Assembly (NCBI RefSeq): GCF_004341885.1
Contig: NZ_SLVX01000013.1
Location: 106,242 to 170,241, forward strand
Reading direction: 5' to 3'
Length of the DNA stretch: 64,000 nt
DNA from: Shinella granuli
GTDB lineage: Bacteria > Pseudomonadota > Alphaproteobacteria > Rhizobiales > Rhizobiaceae
Part shown: positions 40,611-49,310 of the stretch, piece after piece
Position numbering within the stretch: position 1 is the stretch's first letter
How the letters are laid out: each line of letters opens with the position of its first letter
Program-made: the position numbers and the translations under genes
The notes under the pieces: generated by a model
What the model was told of the DNA's origin: nothing
Seen by the model: only the letters and a program-made list of their open reading frames with translations
The model's database searches: none

Positions 40611-41834
40611 TCATTCGGCCGCCTGGGCGAGGGCGCCGATCCCGTCGTCGGGATCCTGGCCGGCGAGGACCCGCTGGCCGATGCCGATGGTGAGCGCAGC
40701 GCCGAGGCCGGCGGCGACGGAGACCCAGAAGCCGTTCTGGGCGCCGAAATTGTCCACCGCCCAGCCGGCGACGAAGGCGCCCAGCGCCATGCCGATGCCG
40801 ATGCCGGTCGTCACCCAGGTGACGCCCTCCGTCAGCATGGCGGCCGGCACGCGGCGTTCGACGAGGCCGAAGGCCGTGATGAAGGTGGGCGAGATGGCGA
40901 TGCCGCTGACGAAGACGGCGAAGGCCAGCAGCGGCACCGTGCCGGCGAAGGGCAGCGGCAGGGCGGTGAGCGCCAGCACGGCGACGGCGATCATCAACTG
41001 CTTCTGCAGCGCCATCCTCGGGTTCAGCGCGCCGAGGACGAGGCCGACGACGAAGGAACCGATGGCATAGACGCCGATGACGAGGCTGGCGGCATTCGGC
41101 TGGCCGAGATCCTTGGTGATCGCCACGGCCGAGACCTCGGCGGTGGCGAAGGTGGCGCCGACGAAGACGAGGGCGAGCGTGATGATCTGGACGGGGCGCA
41201 GGCGGATCGCCGATTTCTGCGGCGCGCTGCCGGCGACATGGCGCACCGCCGGTTCCGTCGCGCGCTGCAACACGAAGGCGAGGGTGCCGACGGCGAGGAA
41301 GGCGGTGCTGATCAGCATGCCGGCCTGCGGGAAGAGCGCGACGGCAAGGCCGACCGAGAGCGAGGCGCCGGCGATGTAGACCAGCTCGTCGGCGGCCGAT
41401 TCGAAGGCGAAGGCCGTGTTGAGCTCGGGCCGGTCGCGGAAGAGCTCCGTCCAGCGGGCGCGCAGCATGGCGGGCATCGAGGGCATGGCGGCGGCGAGGA
41501 AGGCGGAGGCAAAGAGCGTCCAGACCGGCCAGCCCTGGTGGGTGGCCGCGATCAGCGCCAGGAAGGCGAGGACGGAGACGATCGTGGCGGGCGTCAGCAC
41601 CGCGGCTTGGCCGAAGCGGTCGACGAGGCGGGAGACCTGCGGGGCGATGAGCGCATTGGTGAGCGCGAACGTGGCGGAGACCGCGCCGGCGAGCCAGTAT
41701 TCGCCATGGGTCTGCGAGAGCATGGCGACGATGCCGATCGGCGCCATGGCGATGGGAAGGCGGGCGAGGAAGCCGGCGGCGGAGAACGCCTTCGTTCCCG
41801 GCACGCTGAAAATTTCCTTGTAGGGGTTGGACAT
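40611..41834 (-). CDS. Major facilitator superfamily transporter
   Basis: The 407-residue product has about 12 transmembrane helices with the MFS-type glycine- and proline-rich loops (R-L-V-D-R-F-G between helices 2 and 3). It resembles drug or metabolite exporters of the DHA1 class. The start at 41834 has CAGGAG upstream. It is divergent from a TetR gene with three shared operator-like palindromes, so it is likely induced by the TetR ligand. Confidence 0.88.
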   Translation of the reverse strand: MSNPYKEIFSVPGTKAFSAAGFLARLPIAMAPIGIVAMLSQTHGEYWLAGAVSATFALTNALIAPQVSRLVDRFGQAAVLTPATIVSVLAFLALIAATHQGWPVWTLFASAFLAAAMPSMPAMLRARWTELFRDRPELNTAFAFESAADELVYIAGASLSVGLAVALFPQAGMLISTAFLAVGTLAFVLQRATEPAVRHVAGSAPQKSAIRLRPVQIITLALVFVGATFATAEVSAVAITKDLGQPNAASLVIGVYAIGSFVVGLVLGALNPRMALQKQLMIAVAVLALTALPLPFAGTVPLLAFAVFVSGIAISPTFITAFGLVERRVPAAMLTEGVTWVTTGIGIGMALGAFVAGWAVDNFGAQNGFWVSVAAGLGAALTIGIGQRVLAGQDPDDGIGALAQAAE

Positions 41835-41868
41835 GGCCTGCTCCTGGAAAGGGACGGGTTCGATAATT

Positions 41869-41938
41869 ACATACGCGGCGTATGTTGAAGAGATAGTTGC
41901 ATACGTAGCGTATGTCAAATAAAATACGCGGCGTATGT
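41869..41938. promoter_or_regulatory. Three operator-like palindromes of the TetR regulator
   Basis: ATACGCGGCGTAT (core 41871-41883), ATACGTAGCGTAT (41901-41913) and ATACGCGGCGTAT (41924-41936) fill the 119-bp gap between the MFS gene and tetR. Centre spacings are 30 and 23 bp. Near-identical palindromes in a divergent TetR region are the expected operators. The last ends 16 bp before the tetR start, consistent with autoregulation. Confidence 0.85.
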
Positions 41939-41953
41939 GAATGAGGAGACGCC

Positions 41954-42544
41954 ATGCGCAAGCCGCGTGAGGAAATGATCGCCGAGACACGGGCCAAGCT
42001 GATCGCCGCCGGGCGGCAGGCCTTTGGCACGGTGGGCTATGCCGCCGCCTCGATGGACGATTTCACCGCCGGGGCCGGGCTGACGCGCGGCGCGCTCTAC
42101 CACCATTTCGGCGACAAGAAGGGGCTGCTCCAGGCGGTGATCCAGCAGATCGACGCGGAAATGACCTTGCGGCTCAACCGGATCTCGGCCGCAGCGCCCA
42201 ACCGCTGGCAGGGTTTTGTTGCGGAATGCGTCGCCTATATCGAGATGGCGCTGGAGCCGGAAATCCAGCGCATCATGTTCCGCGACGGCCCGGCGGTGCT
42301 CGGCGACGTCTCGCAATGGCCGACCAGCAACGGCTGCATCGCCGCCCTCAGCCGCAGCATCGAGCAACTGAAGGCTGACGGCGTGATGGGGGACATCGAC
42401 ACGGAGGCGGCGGCCCGGCTGATCAACGGCGCGAGCAGCCATGCGGCGCTGTGGATCGCCAAGTCGGACGATCCGGAGGAGACCTCCAGGCGTGCGGTCA
42501 GGGGATTCCGAACGCTGCTGGAGGGGCTGCGCGTCAAGGGCTGA
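41954..42544 (+). CDS. TetR family transcriptional regulator
   Basis: The 196-residue protein has the N-terminal TetR helix-turn-helix (T-R-A-K-L-I-A-A-G-R-Q-A-F, then GALYHHFGDKKGLLQAV, residues 10-60) and a C-terminal ligand-binding helical domain. The DNA site is likely the palindrome found three times in the shared promoter. The start at 41954 follows GAGGAG. It probably represses itself and the MFS gene. Confidence 0.93.
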   Translation: MRKPREEMIAETRAKLIAAGRQAFGTVGYAAASMDDFTAGAGLTRGALYHHFGDKKGLLQAVIQQIDAEMTLRLNRISAAAPNRWQGFVAECVAYIEMALEPEIQRIMFRDGPAVLGDVSQWPTSNGCIAALSRSIEQLKADGVMGDIDTEAAARLINGASSHAALWIAKSDDPEETSRRAVRGFRTLLEGLRVKG

Positions 42545-42552
42545 GGGGCCGC

Positions 42553-43704
42553 CTACGGCCCCGCCGGGGCTTCCTTCAATTCGCAGGCCGTCGTGCCTAT
42601 CGTCATCGTGTTGCCGCGCCAGTCGATGGCGCCGCCGATCCAGGCGCGCAGCCAGATGGCCGGCATCATGGCGTCCCGCATCATCATCGCCGGCACGGAC
42701 CACAGGGAAAGCCGCCAGCCCTTCGCAAGCGCAAGGGCGGCTTCCGGCAGGTAGAGGCCGGCGAGCACCAGCAGCACGGCGGGCAGGAGCGGCACATCGC
42801 CGAGAAGCACCGCGGCGAGCATGAGAAGCAGCGGCGGGACGGCGCCGAGCAGGATTTCCGGACTGAAGAAGGCGGGGAAGGTGACGCGGCGCAGGCGCGA
42901 CCAGCGGCACTGGCGCGACCAGACCTCCTGCCCGGAGCGCCGCCCCAGCGGCTGCTCGAAGGGCGCGGAGACGAGGTGCACCTTGAGTCCGAGACGGCTG
43001 ACCAGCTTGGTGGAGGCGGCGTCCTCGGCGATCTCGGCGTTCAGCGCCTGGATGCCGCCATTGGCATCGAGCATCGGCTTGTACCAGAGCATGCTCTTGC
43101 CCTGCGCGAAACCGAGGCCGAGTGCCTCGCCGGCATATTGCCAGCGGGCCTGCTGGGTGTTGAGGAACATGCATTCCACCTCGGCCCAGAAGCCGTCCGG
43201 CCGCGAGCCGAGCGGCGTCGAGCAGACGAGGCCCGAATCGCTGCGCCAGCCGCCCATCAGGTGCTGGATATAGTCGGGCGGCATCAGGACGTTCGAATCG
43301 GCGAGCACCACCCAGTCGTGCCGCGCCGCCTGCCAGCCCTTGACGCAATTGTTGAGCTTCGGATTGGCGCTGATGCGATCATCGCCGACGAGGATGCGCG
43401 CGGCGACATGGGGATGGGCGGCGGCGGCCGCCTCGATCAGCGGGACGATGGGATCGCCCGCATGGGCGACGCAGAAGAGAAGCTCGTAGTCCGGCCAGGT
43501 GAGGCGGAAGGCGCGGTCCAGCGTCTCCGTGGAGAAATTCTCGATGCCGCGCACGGGGATGACGATGGAGACGGACGGTCTTTCCTCGATCTCGGGCGGC
43601 GCCGCGCCCGTCGGCTTCAGCCGCCTTCCGGCGATGAGGATGCTGAGGAGATTGGTGGCGACGAGGGCGCCCGAGGCGAGGGCCAGGGCCTGAGCCGTAT
43701 CCAT
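42553..43704 (-). CDS. Glycosyltransferase, ceramide glucosyltransferase-like (GT21)
   Basis: The 383-residue product has an N-terminal membrane segment, a GT-A domain with the D-x-x-x-N-x-L region (VVLADSNVLMPPDY), D-A-A-S-T-K and the R-Q-C-R-W ((Q/R)xxRW) motif, and three or more C-terminal membrane helices. This is the layout of ceramide glucosyltransferase-like GT21 enzymes. It may glycosylate a membrane lipid. The gene ends at a hairpin shared with the TetR 3' end. Confidence 0.8.
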   Translation of the reverse strand: MDTAQALALASGALVATNLLSILIAGRRLKPTGAAPPEIEERPSVSIVIPVRGIENFSTETLDRAFRLTWPDYELLFCVAHAGDPIVPLIEAAAAAHPHVAARILVGDDRISANPKLNNCVKGWQAARHDWVVLADSNVLMPPDYIQHLMGGWRSDSGLVCSTPLGSRPDGFWAEVECMFLNTQQARWQYAGEALGLGFAQGKSMLWYKPMLDANGGIQALNAEIAEDAASTKLVSRLGLKVHLVSAPFEQPLGRRSGQEVWSRQCRWSRLRRVTFPAFFSPEILLGAVPPLLLMLAAVLLGDVPLLPAVLLVLAGLYLPEAALALAKGWRLSLWSVPAMMMRDAMMPAIWLRAWIGGAIDWRGNTMTIGTTACELKEAPAGP

Positions 43705-43858
43705 TCACGCGTACTCCGCTGGGCGCCGGATCACGATGCGGCCGCCGGGGTGCATTCACGCGCGAAGAGACACCATCGTCCCATGACAGGGGAATGACGG
43801 GCGGCGCGACGGGCTCTGGTGGGGGCTGTCGTATAGGGAAGGAAACCGTCGCCCCATT

Positions 43859-44022
43859 CCCTTCTCCCCCGCGGGGAGAAGGTGCCGGCAGGCGGATGAA
43901 GGGGATGGCGAAGGCGCAGACGATCCGTCAGAGCCACCCCCTCATCCGACCCGGAGCCTGTCCTCGGGCTCGCCCCTGGCGAGACCCGTGGGGACCACCC
44001 TTCTCCCCGCGGGGGAGAAGGG
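43859..44022. mobile_element. 164-bp element with 24-bp terminal inverted repeats
   Basis: A perfect 24-bp repeat starting CCCTTCTCCCCC (43859-43882) recurs inverted at 43999-44022. The inverted repeats are themselves palindromic around GCGGGG. The interior, about 115 bp, has no gene. Size and structure resemble rhizobial intergenic mosaic elements (RIME) or a non-autonomous MITE. Confidence 0.75.
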
Positions 44023-44070
44023 AAGAACGGCAATGTCGAGCTCCAGATAAGATCGCCCTGCCGTCGGGGA

Positions 44071-44616
44071 CTACGACAGGAAATCGGCGGTCGTGGTGAC
44101 CTTGCCGTAGCCGAATTCCAGCGCCGACATGATGGTGGCGTGGACCTGGGCGGCCGGGACGAGCGAATCACCGAAGGCCTTGTCGCGCGTGGCGCAGGCA
44201 TCGTGCACGACGGTGAGGTTGTAGCCGAGATCGGCGGCGGCGCGCGCCGTCGCGTCGATGCAGACGTCGCTCATCGCGCCGACGACCACCACATCCTCGA
44301 TGCCATCGTTCCGCAGCGTCTCGTCGAGCGCCGTCCCGCGGAAGGAATTCGGGTGGTTCTTGACGATGACCGTGTCGTCTTCCCGCGGCGTGACGGCCGG
44401 GATCGGCTCGATGCCTTCCGTGCCCGGGGCGAAGAGCGGCGAGGCGGCCTCCCTGGCGATGTGGTGGACATGGATGATCCGGTCGCCCCTGCCGCGCCCG
44501 GCCTCGATGATGCGCGCGGCATTGGCGGCGGCGGCGTCGATGCCGGCCAGCGCGAAGCTGCCGGTGGCGAGATAGTCCTTCTGGAGGTCGACGATGATGA
44601 TGGCGCGCTTGCTCAT
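44071..44616 (-). CDS. Isochorismatase family cysteine hydrolase
   Basis: The 181-residue product has the catalytic triad of this family: Asp10 in IIIVDLQKDY, Lys86 in VIVKNHPNSF and Cys119 in MSDVCIDAT. Related enzymes are nicotinamidase and ureidoacrylate hydrolase; the size and motifs fit nicotinamidase-like or other amidases. Substrate is not readable. The start at 44616 has AAGGAAC upstream. It is divergent from a GlxA-type regulator. Confidence 0.85.
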   Translation of the reverse strand: MSKRAIIIVDLQKDYLATGSFALAGIDAAAANAARIIEAGRGRGDRIIHVHHIAREAASPLFAPGTEGIEPIPAVTPREDDTVIVKNHPNSFRGTALDETLRNDGIEDVVVVGAMSDVCIDATARAAADLGYNLTVVHDACATRDKAFGDSLVPAAQVHATIMSALEFGYGKVTTTADFLS

Positions 44617-44717
44617 GGCGGTTCCTTCTTGCAGGCGATGGACGATGTGGACATTCTGCCCCCGGCCTGCCATCTCTCGCCATTGGCGGGGCCGACATAA
44701 TCCGGGGTGAAAGTGAC

Positions 44718-45677
44718 ATGGCGCGTGCAGCCGAGATCGGACTGGTTCTCTATCCCGGCGTGCAGATGGCCGCCGTGCTCGGCATGACCGATCTCTTCCA
44801 GTCGGCAATGGAGCTCGGCCGGAAGAAGGGTCGGGCAGGCCCTCTCCTCACCGTCAGCCACTGGCGGCTGGAGGACGGCGTGCCGGTGCGGGTGGACGCG
44901 CAGGCAGAGAGCGGCGCGGCCTCGCGCCCCTGCGTGCTCGTCCTGCCGCCGGCGCTCGGCGATCCGATCCGGCGCGAGGAGGCGGCGCCCTTTGCCGCCT
45001 GGCTGCGCGAATGCCACGCGGGCGGCATCCAGCTCGCCTCGATCTGCGCCGGCGCCTTCCTCCTGGGCGAGACGGGGCTGCTCGCCGGCCGCACCATCAT
45101 CACCAACTGGGTGATCGCCGAGATGTTCGAACGGCGGTTTCCCGACGTCACCGTCGATACCGACCGGCTGCTCGCCGACGACGGCGACATCGTGACGGCC
45201 GGCGGCGTGATGGCCTGGGTCGATCTCGGGCTGAAGCTCATCGACCGTTTCCTCGGGCCGACGATCATGCTGGAGATCGCCCGGCAATTCGTCATCGATC
45301 CACCCGGCCGCGAGCAGCGCTATTACAGCACCTTCTCGCCGCGCCTCCTGCATGGCGATGCGGCGATCCTGAAGGTGCAGCATTTCCTGCAGGCGAGCGA
45401 GGCGCGAGAGATCGGCCTCGACGTGCTCGCCGCGCAGGCCGGGCTGGAGGAACGCACCTTCCTCAGACGCTTCCGCAAGGCGACGGGGCTGACGACGACG
45501 GACTATTGTCAGCGCCTCCGGGTGGCGAAGGCCCAGGAGCACCTGCAGTTCACCACGCGCTCCGTCGACCGCGTGGCGCTCGATGTCGGCTACAACGATC
45601 CCGGCGCCTTCCGGAAAGTCTTCGCCCGCATCGTCGGGCTGACGCCGGGCGAGTATCGCAAGCGGTTCCGTTCCTGA
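44718..45677 (+). CDS. GlxA/AraC-type transcriptional regulator
   Basis: The 319-residue product has the N-terminal DJ-1/PfpI-like domain, with the A-S-I-C-A-G-A-F-L-L-G-E nucleophile elbow (Cys present), and a C-terminal AraC helix-turn-helix (T-T-T-D-Y-C-Q-R-L-R, D-V-G-Y-N-D-P-G-A-F). It likely activates the divergent isochorismatase-like gene 101 bp away. GlxA-type regulators often respond to nitrogenous catabolites. Confidence 0.85.
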   Translation: MARAAEIGLVLYPGVQMAAVLGMTDLFQSAMELGRKKGRAGPLLTVSHWRLEDGVPVRVDAQAESGAASRPCVLVLPPALGDPIRREEAAPFAAWLRECHAGGIQLASICAGAFLLGETGLLAGRTIITNWVIAEMFERRFPDVTVDTDRLLADDGDIVTAGGVMAWVDLGLKLIDRFLGPTIMLEIARQFVIDPPGREQRYYSTFSPRLLHGDAAILKVQHFLQASEAREIGLDVLAAQAGLEERTFLRRFRKATGLTTTDYCQRLRVAKAQEHLQFTTRSVDRVALDVGYNDPGAFRKVFARIVGLTPGEYRKRFRS

Positions 45678-45678
45678 C

Positions 45679-47082
45679 CTATTCGGGGCGCGGGCGGTTG
45701 CGCACCACGGTGACGGTGCAGGGGGCGTGGGCGGCGACCTCGCCGGAGACGCTGCCGAGCATGGAGCGCATGGCCGATTCGGCGCGCGCGCCCATCACGA
45801 TGTGGTCGACATGGTTTTCCCGGGCATAATCGAGGATGGCGTCGGCCGGCGAGACGGCCTCCAGCACATGGAAGGTGATGCCGCCGCCGGGGACGGCAAG
45901 GCCCGTCGACCAGGTGCGCAACTCGACGAGGCGCAGCACATGCTTGTTGCGGCCTTCCTCGTCCAGCGAGGTGTCGATGGCGATGCGGTTGATCTTCAAG
46001 ACGTTGATGCAGGCGATGCGGGCGTCCGGCGTGTTCTCGATGATGCGCGCGACGGTCCTGTGCATGGCGTCGGCAAGGTCCGGCGTGCTGGCGGCAAGGT
46101 CGATCGCCACGGCGACGATCGGCGCATTGGCGAGCTGGGCCTCGGCGGTCTGCGGCTTGACGGTCTCGATAGGCACCGGGTTGAAGCGGCGGCGCAGCAC
46201 CATGCCGAGCGGGTCCCGCTTCATCTTCTCCGCCCGCGCCGTCAGCTTGACGGCGGAAAGGTCCTGCAGGTCGAGCGCGAGCTGGGCGGCGCTCGGATAG
46301 CGCCAGGCGGGGTTGACCTCCAGGCAGCGCAGGATGACCTCCTGCAAGGCCGGCGGAATGGCGGGGTTGCGGGCGCGCGGCGGCAGCGGATCGCGCCACA
46401 GGCGGCGCTTCAGGCCCTTCAGGCGCTGCGGATCGCCGAAGGGGCGCTCGCCGGTCGCGAAGAAATAGAGCATCACGCCGAGGGCGAAAAGGTCGCTGCG
46501 GAAATCGCTGCGCGTGCCGAGCACCTGTTCCGGCGCCATATAGGGCGCGGTGCCGTAGGGCAGGCGGAACTGCTCGTCCATCAGGTCCGGCAGGTGGATG
46601 TGGCGGGCAAGGCCGTAGTCGATCAGCACGGCCTCGCCGCTCTCGCGGAACATGACGTTCGACGGTTTCAGGTCGAGATGCACGACATGCTGGCGGTGCA
46701 GCGAATCGAGCGCCACGGCGATTTTCCCGCCGAGGGCGGCGACCTCCTCCGGCGGCAGCGGCAGGCGCTCCAGCAGCGGATAGAGCGAGGTGCCGGGCAG
46801 GCGCTCCATGACGATATAGGGGAGCGTCGCGAAATCGCCGTTGGCGACGAAGCGCGGCACATGCGGGCCGGAAAGCCGCGGCAGGATCATCTGCTCCATC
46901 TCGAAGCCGACGATGGCGGCCGGATCGTCGCCCTCGCCGATGACCGGCACCTTCATCAGGATCGGGAAATCGATGTCGGGGCGCGACACGGTCCAGATGC
47001 GCGCCATGCCGCCATTGTGCGCGATGGCCTCGATGAGGAAGCCGTCGATGACGTCGCCGGGTTTCAGCCGTGCCTTGACCAT
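45679..47082 (-). CDS. Serine/threonine kinase fused to a UspA domain
   Basis: The 467-residue product has a eukaryotic-type protein kinase domain (about residues 10-290) and a C-terminal universal stress protein domain (about 325-465). Kinase motifs visible are Lys44 in MKVPV, the catalytic loop HLDLKPSN (Asp137, Asn142) and DYG (155-157) in place of DFG, then APE (YMAPEQV). UspA-like sequences include the G-A-R-A-E-S-A-M-R-S-M-L-G-S nucleotide loop. It overlaps the upstream phosphoesterase stop (TGATG), so the two genes are translationally coupled. Confidence 0.9.
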   Translation of the reverse strand: MVKARLKPGDVIDGFLIEAIAHNGGMARIWTVSRPDIDFPILMKVPVIGEGDDPAAIVGFEMEQMILPRLSGPHVPRFVANGDFATLPYIVMERLPGTSLYPLLERLPLPPEEVAALGGKIAVALDSLHRQHVVHLDLKPSNVMFRESGEAVLIDYGLARHIHLPDLMDEQFRLPYGTAPYMAPEQVLGTRSDFRSDLFALGVMLYFFATGERPFGDPQRLKGLKRRLWRDPLPPRARNPAIPPALQEVILRCLEVNPAWRYPSAAQLALDLQDLSAVKLTARAEKMKRDPLGMVLRRRFNPVPIETVKPQTAEAQLANAPIVAVAIDLAASTPDLADAMHRTVARIIENTPDARIACINVLKINRIAIDTSLDEEGRNKHVLRLVELRTWSTGLAVPGGGITFHVLEAVSPADAILDYARENHVDHIVMGARAESAMRSMLGSVSGEVAAHAPCTVTVVRNRPRPE

Positions 47083-47822
47083 CAGCGCCCCCTGAAAAGC
47101 CGGTCGGCGAGCGAGGCCGGCAGCCCGGCCGCCCGGATCTTCCCGGCCGCGCGCTCCACGTCATAGGCGGCGCGCTGGAAGCGGAGTTCGGCGCTCTGCG
47201 TGTCGTAGAGCGCGTAGGCGGCCGCGGGATCGCCGTCGCGCGGCTGGCCGACGGAGCCCATGACGGCGAGCCAGCGGCGCTGCGGCAGGAGCGGCACGGG
47301 GGTGGCGGCGACGGGGCGGAAATGCGTGACCCTGCCGCCCGGCGCCGTCGAATAGAGCGCCGGCTTGTGCACATGGCCGCAGAAGCTGACGCGGGCATCG
47401 CAGGCCGCAAGATGCCGTCCGGCATCGCTGGCGTCGAGCACATAGTTCCAGGCGGGCGGCGCGCTGGCATCGGCATGCACGAAGAGACAGTCGCCCTCGC
47501 GCGCCTCGAAGGGGAGGGCGGCGAGGAAGGCGCGGGTCTCGCTGCCGAGCTGGCGGCGCGTCCATTCGAGGGCGAAGGTCGCGGTCGGGTTCATCGAGAC
47601 GGCGGGATTGCCGACCGCCTCGTCATGGTTGCCGCGCAGCACGACGCCGCCGCTGGCGGCAAGCGCCATCGCCCGTTCCGCGCACCATTCCGGATCCGCC
47701 CCGTAGCCGACGATGTCGCCGAGCAGCACGAGGCGGTCGGCTCCGGCGCCTTCGACGGCGGCGAGCACGGCCTCGAAGGCTTCGCGGTTGGCGTGGATAT
47801 CGGAGAGGATGGCAAGCAGCAT
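47082..47822 (-). CDS. Calcineurin-like metallophosphoesterase
   Basis: The 246-residue product has the full metal-binding set: D-I-H-A-N (Asp8, His10), G-D-I-V-G-Y-G, G-N-H-D-E and C-G-H-V-H. Members of this family hydrolyse phosphoesters including phosphoproteins. Because the gene is translationally coupled to a Ser/Thr kinase gene, a protein-phosphatase role for the partner is a reasonable guess but unproven. Confidence 0.88.
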   Translation of the reverse strand: MLLAILSDIHANREAFEAVLAAVEGAGADRLVLLGDIVGYGADPEWCAERAMALAASGGVVLRGNHDEAVGNPAVSMNPTATFALEWTRRQLGSETRAFLAALPFEAREGDCLFVHADASAPPAWNYVLDASDAGRHLAACDARVSFCGHVHKPALYSTAPGGRVTHFRPVAATPVPLLPQRRWLAVMGSVGQPRDGDPAAAYALYDTQSAELRFQRAAYDVERAAGKIRAAGLPASLADRLFRGR

Positions 47823-47921
47823 GGCAGTCCGGCTTCATCGATGTCGGGCGAGCATAACCCGGCTTTGCGCCCGCAGCCATTCAACGGAAGGGGAATATCG
47901 GCCGGCCGGGCTTTCGTTTCG

Positions 47922-49310
47922 TCAAGTCTGGCGGCTGGGGAAGGCGAAGAGGTCGGCATCCGCATCGGCATGGCCGGCGATGTCGGCGGTGACGATCTCG
48001 GCGGCGATCTGGCTGAAGGTGATGCCGTTGCCGCCGAAGCCCATGACGGCGAAGACATTTTCGAGGCCCGGCACGCGGCCGATCAGCGGCAGGCCCGTGC
48101 GCGTGGTGCCGAAGGGAGCCGCCCAGACATGGTCGGGCTCGGGCAGGGCGAGGCCGAGCAGGGTTTCGGCCTTGCGGCGGATGGTCGCCGCCTTCTTCCG
48201 CAGCGTCTTCTCGGACGCATAGGCCTCGGCGCTGTCCTCGTCCTCGCCGCCGACGATCAGCCGCCCGTCGCGCGTGCGGCGGAGATAGAGATAGGGATCG
48301 GCGCCCTCCCAGACGATGCATGTCTTCAGCCAGTCCGGCAGCGCCGTGCCGGGCGGCGTGGCGAGCGCCCAGGTGGAGACGATGGCATGCTCCTTGTCGG
48401 CGACGGCCTCCAGGAACTCGTAGCCGGAGCAGAAGACGGCGTGGCCGGCGGAGAGGATCCGTCCCTCCGCCGTCGCGAGGAACGCCCGGTCCGCGGTCGC
48501 GCGCAGGTCGGTGATCTCCAGCGGGCTGACGAGCTCCACGCCGCGCGTCATCGCCGCGCGCAGGATGCCGGCGGCCATCTGCGCCGGGTTCGCCGCGGCG
48601 GAGATGTCGCTGAGGATGGCGCCGGTGCGCGTGATCGCAAAGCGTTCGGCAAGGGTGGCGGCGTCAAGATATTCGGCCGCGATGCCGGCGGCGCGGCGCG
48701 CCTCGGCCTCCGCGTGCAGGGCCTGGCGGCCATAGGCCTCGCCGGCGAGGAACAGGGTCTGCTTGCGCTCGAAGCTGCAGGACAGGCCGAGATCGGCGAC
48801 GATGCCCGACAGGCGCTCGACGGCGCGGGCGGAGCGCTGCCAGGCGCGGCGGGCCTTCGGCGCACCGATCATGCCGGAAAGCCGGGAAAGGGGAATGTCG
48901 ATCTCGTGCTGGATCATCGCGGTGCTGGCAAGCGTGCTGCCATGCACGGGCACACGCCGGTCGACGACGAGCACCGAGCGCGTGCCGTCCGCCAGCGCAT
49001 GGGCCATCAGCGCCCCGGAAATGCCGGCGCCGACGATGATGACGTCGTAGTCGGCGCGCGACGGCCTTGGCCGCGCGCGAAGAGCAAGGCGCGGTGAACC
49101 GGCCCAGAGGGGGCGGGATTCGTGGAGGTCGCGCTGGCGGGTGATGTCGCGGGATCTGGGAATGGGCGGGCTCCGGTCGAGGGACGCTGCGGGAATGGCC
49201 GACGGGCGGAAAAGTTCCCGCAGGGCGCGGCGGACCGTGCTGGCGCTTGCATTGCGCGCCGAAAGCGGGCAAAGCACGGGGCGCCTGAAACATGCCGGAT
49301 TTTTCGCCAT
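47922..49310 (-). CDS. FAD-dependent oxidoreductase (DAO/DadA-like)
   Basis: From residue ~88 the product is a DadA-type flavoenzyme: dinucleotide motif YDVIIVGAGISGALMA, G-S-T-L-A-S-T-A-M-I, and a C-terminal FGGNGITFSQIAA. It oxidises an amine or amino acid. The first ~85 residues lack a domain. ATG 49310 has no ribosome site and its CATG is shared with the divergent gene start; GTG 49277 is an alternative. Confidence 0.82.
   Translation of the reverse strand: MAKNPACFRRPVLCPLSARNASASTVRRALRELFRPSAIPAASLDRSPPIPRSRDITRQRDLHESRPLWAGSPRLALRARPRPSRADYDVIIVGAGISGALMAHALADGTRSVLVVDRRVPVHGSTLASTAMIQHEIDIPLSRLSGMIGAPKARRAWQRSARAVERLSGIVADLGLSCSFERKQTLFLAGEAYGRQALHAEAEARRAAGIAAEYLDAATLAERFAITRTGAILSDISAAANPAQMAAGILRAAMTRGVELVSPLEITDLRATADRAFLATAEGRILSAGHAVFCSGYEFLEAVADKEHAIVSTWALATPPGTALPDWLKTCIVWEGADPYLYLRRTRDGRLIVGGEDEDSAEAYASEKTLRKKAATIRRKAETLLGLALPEPDHVWAAPFGTTRTGLPLIGRVPGLENVFAVMGFGGNGITFSQIAAEIVTADIAGHADADADLFAFPSRQT

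Noticed and set aside
40383..41888. 501-codon plus-strand frame over the MFS gene
   Set aside because: Gly/Asp/Arg/Glu-rich low-complexity translation antisense to a clear 12-helix transporter.
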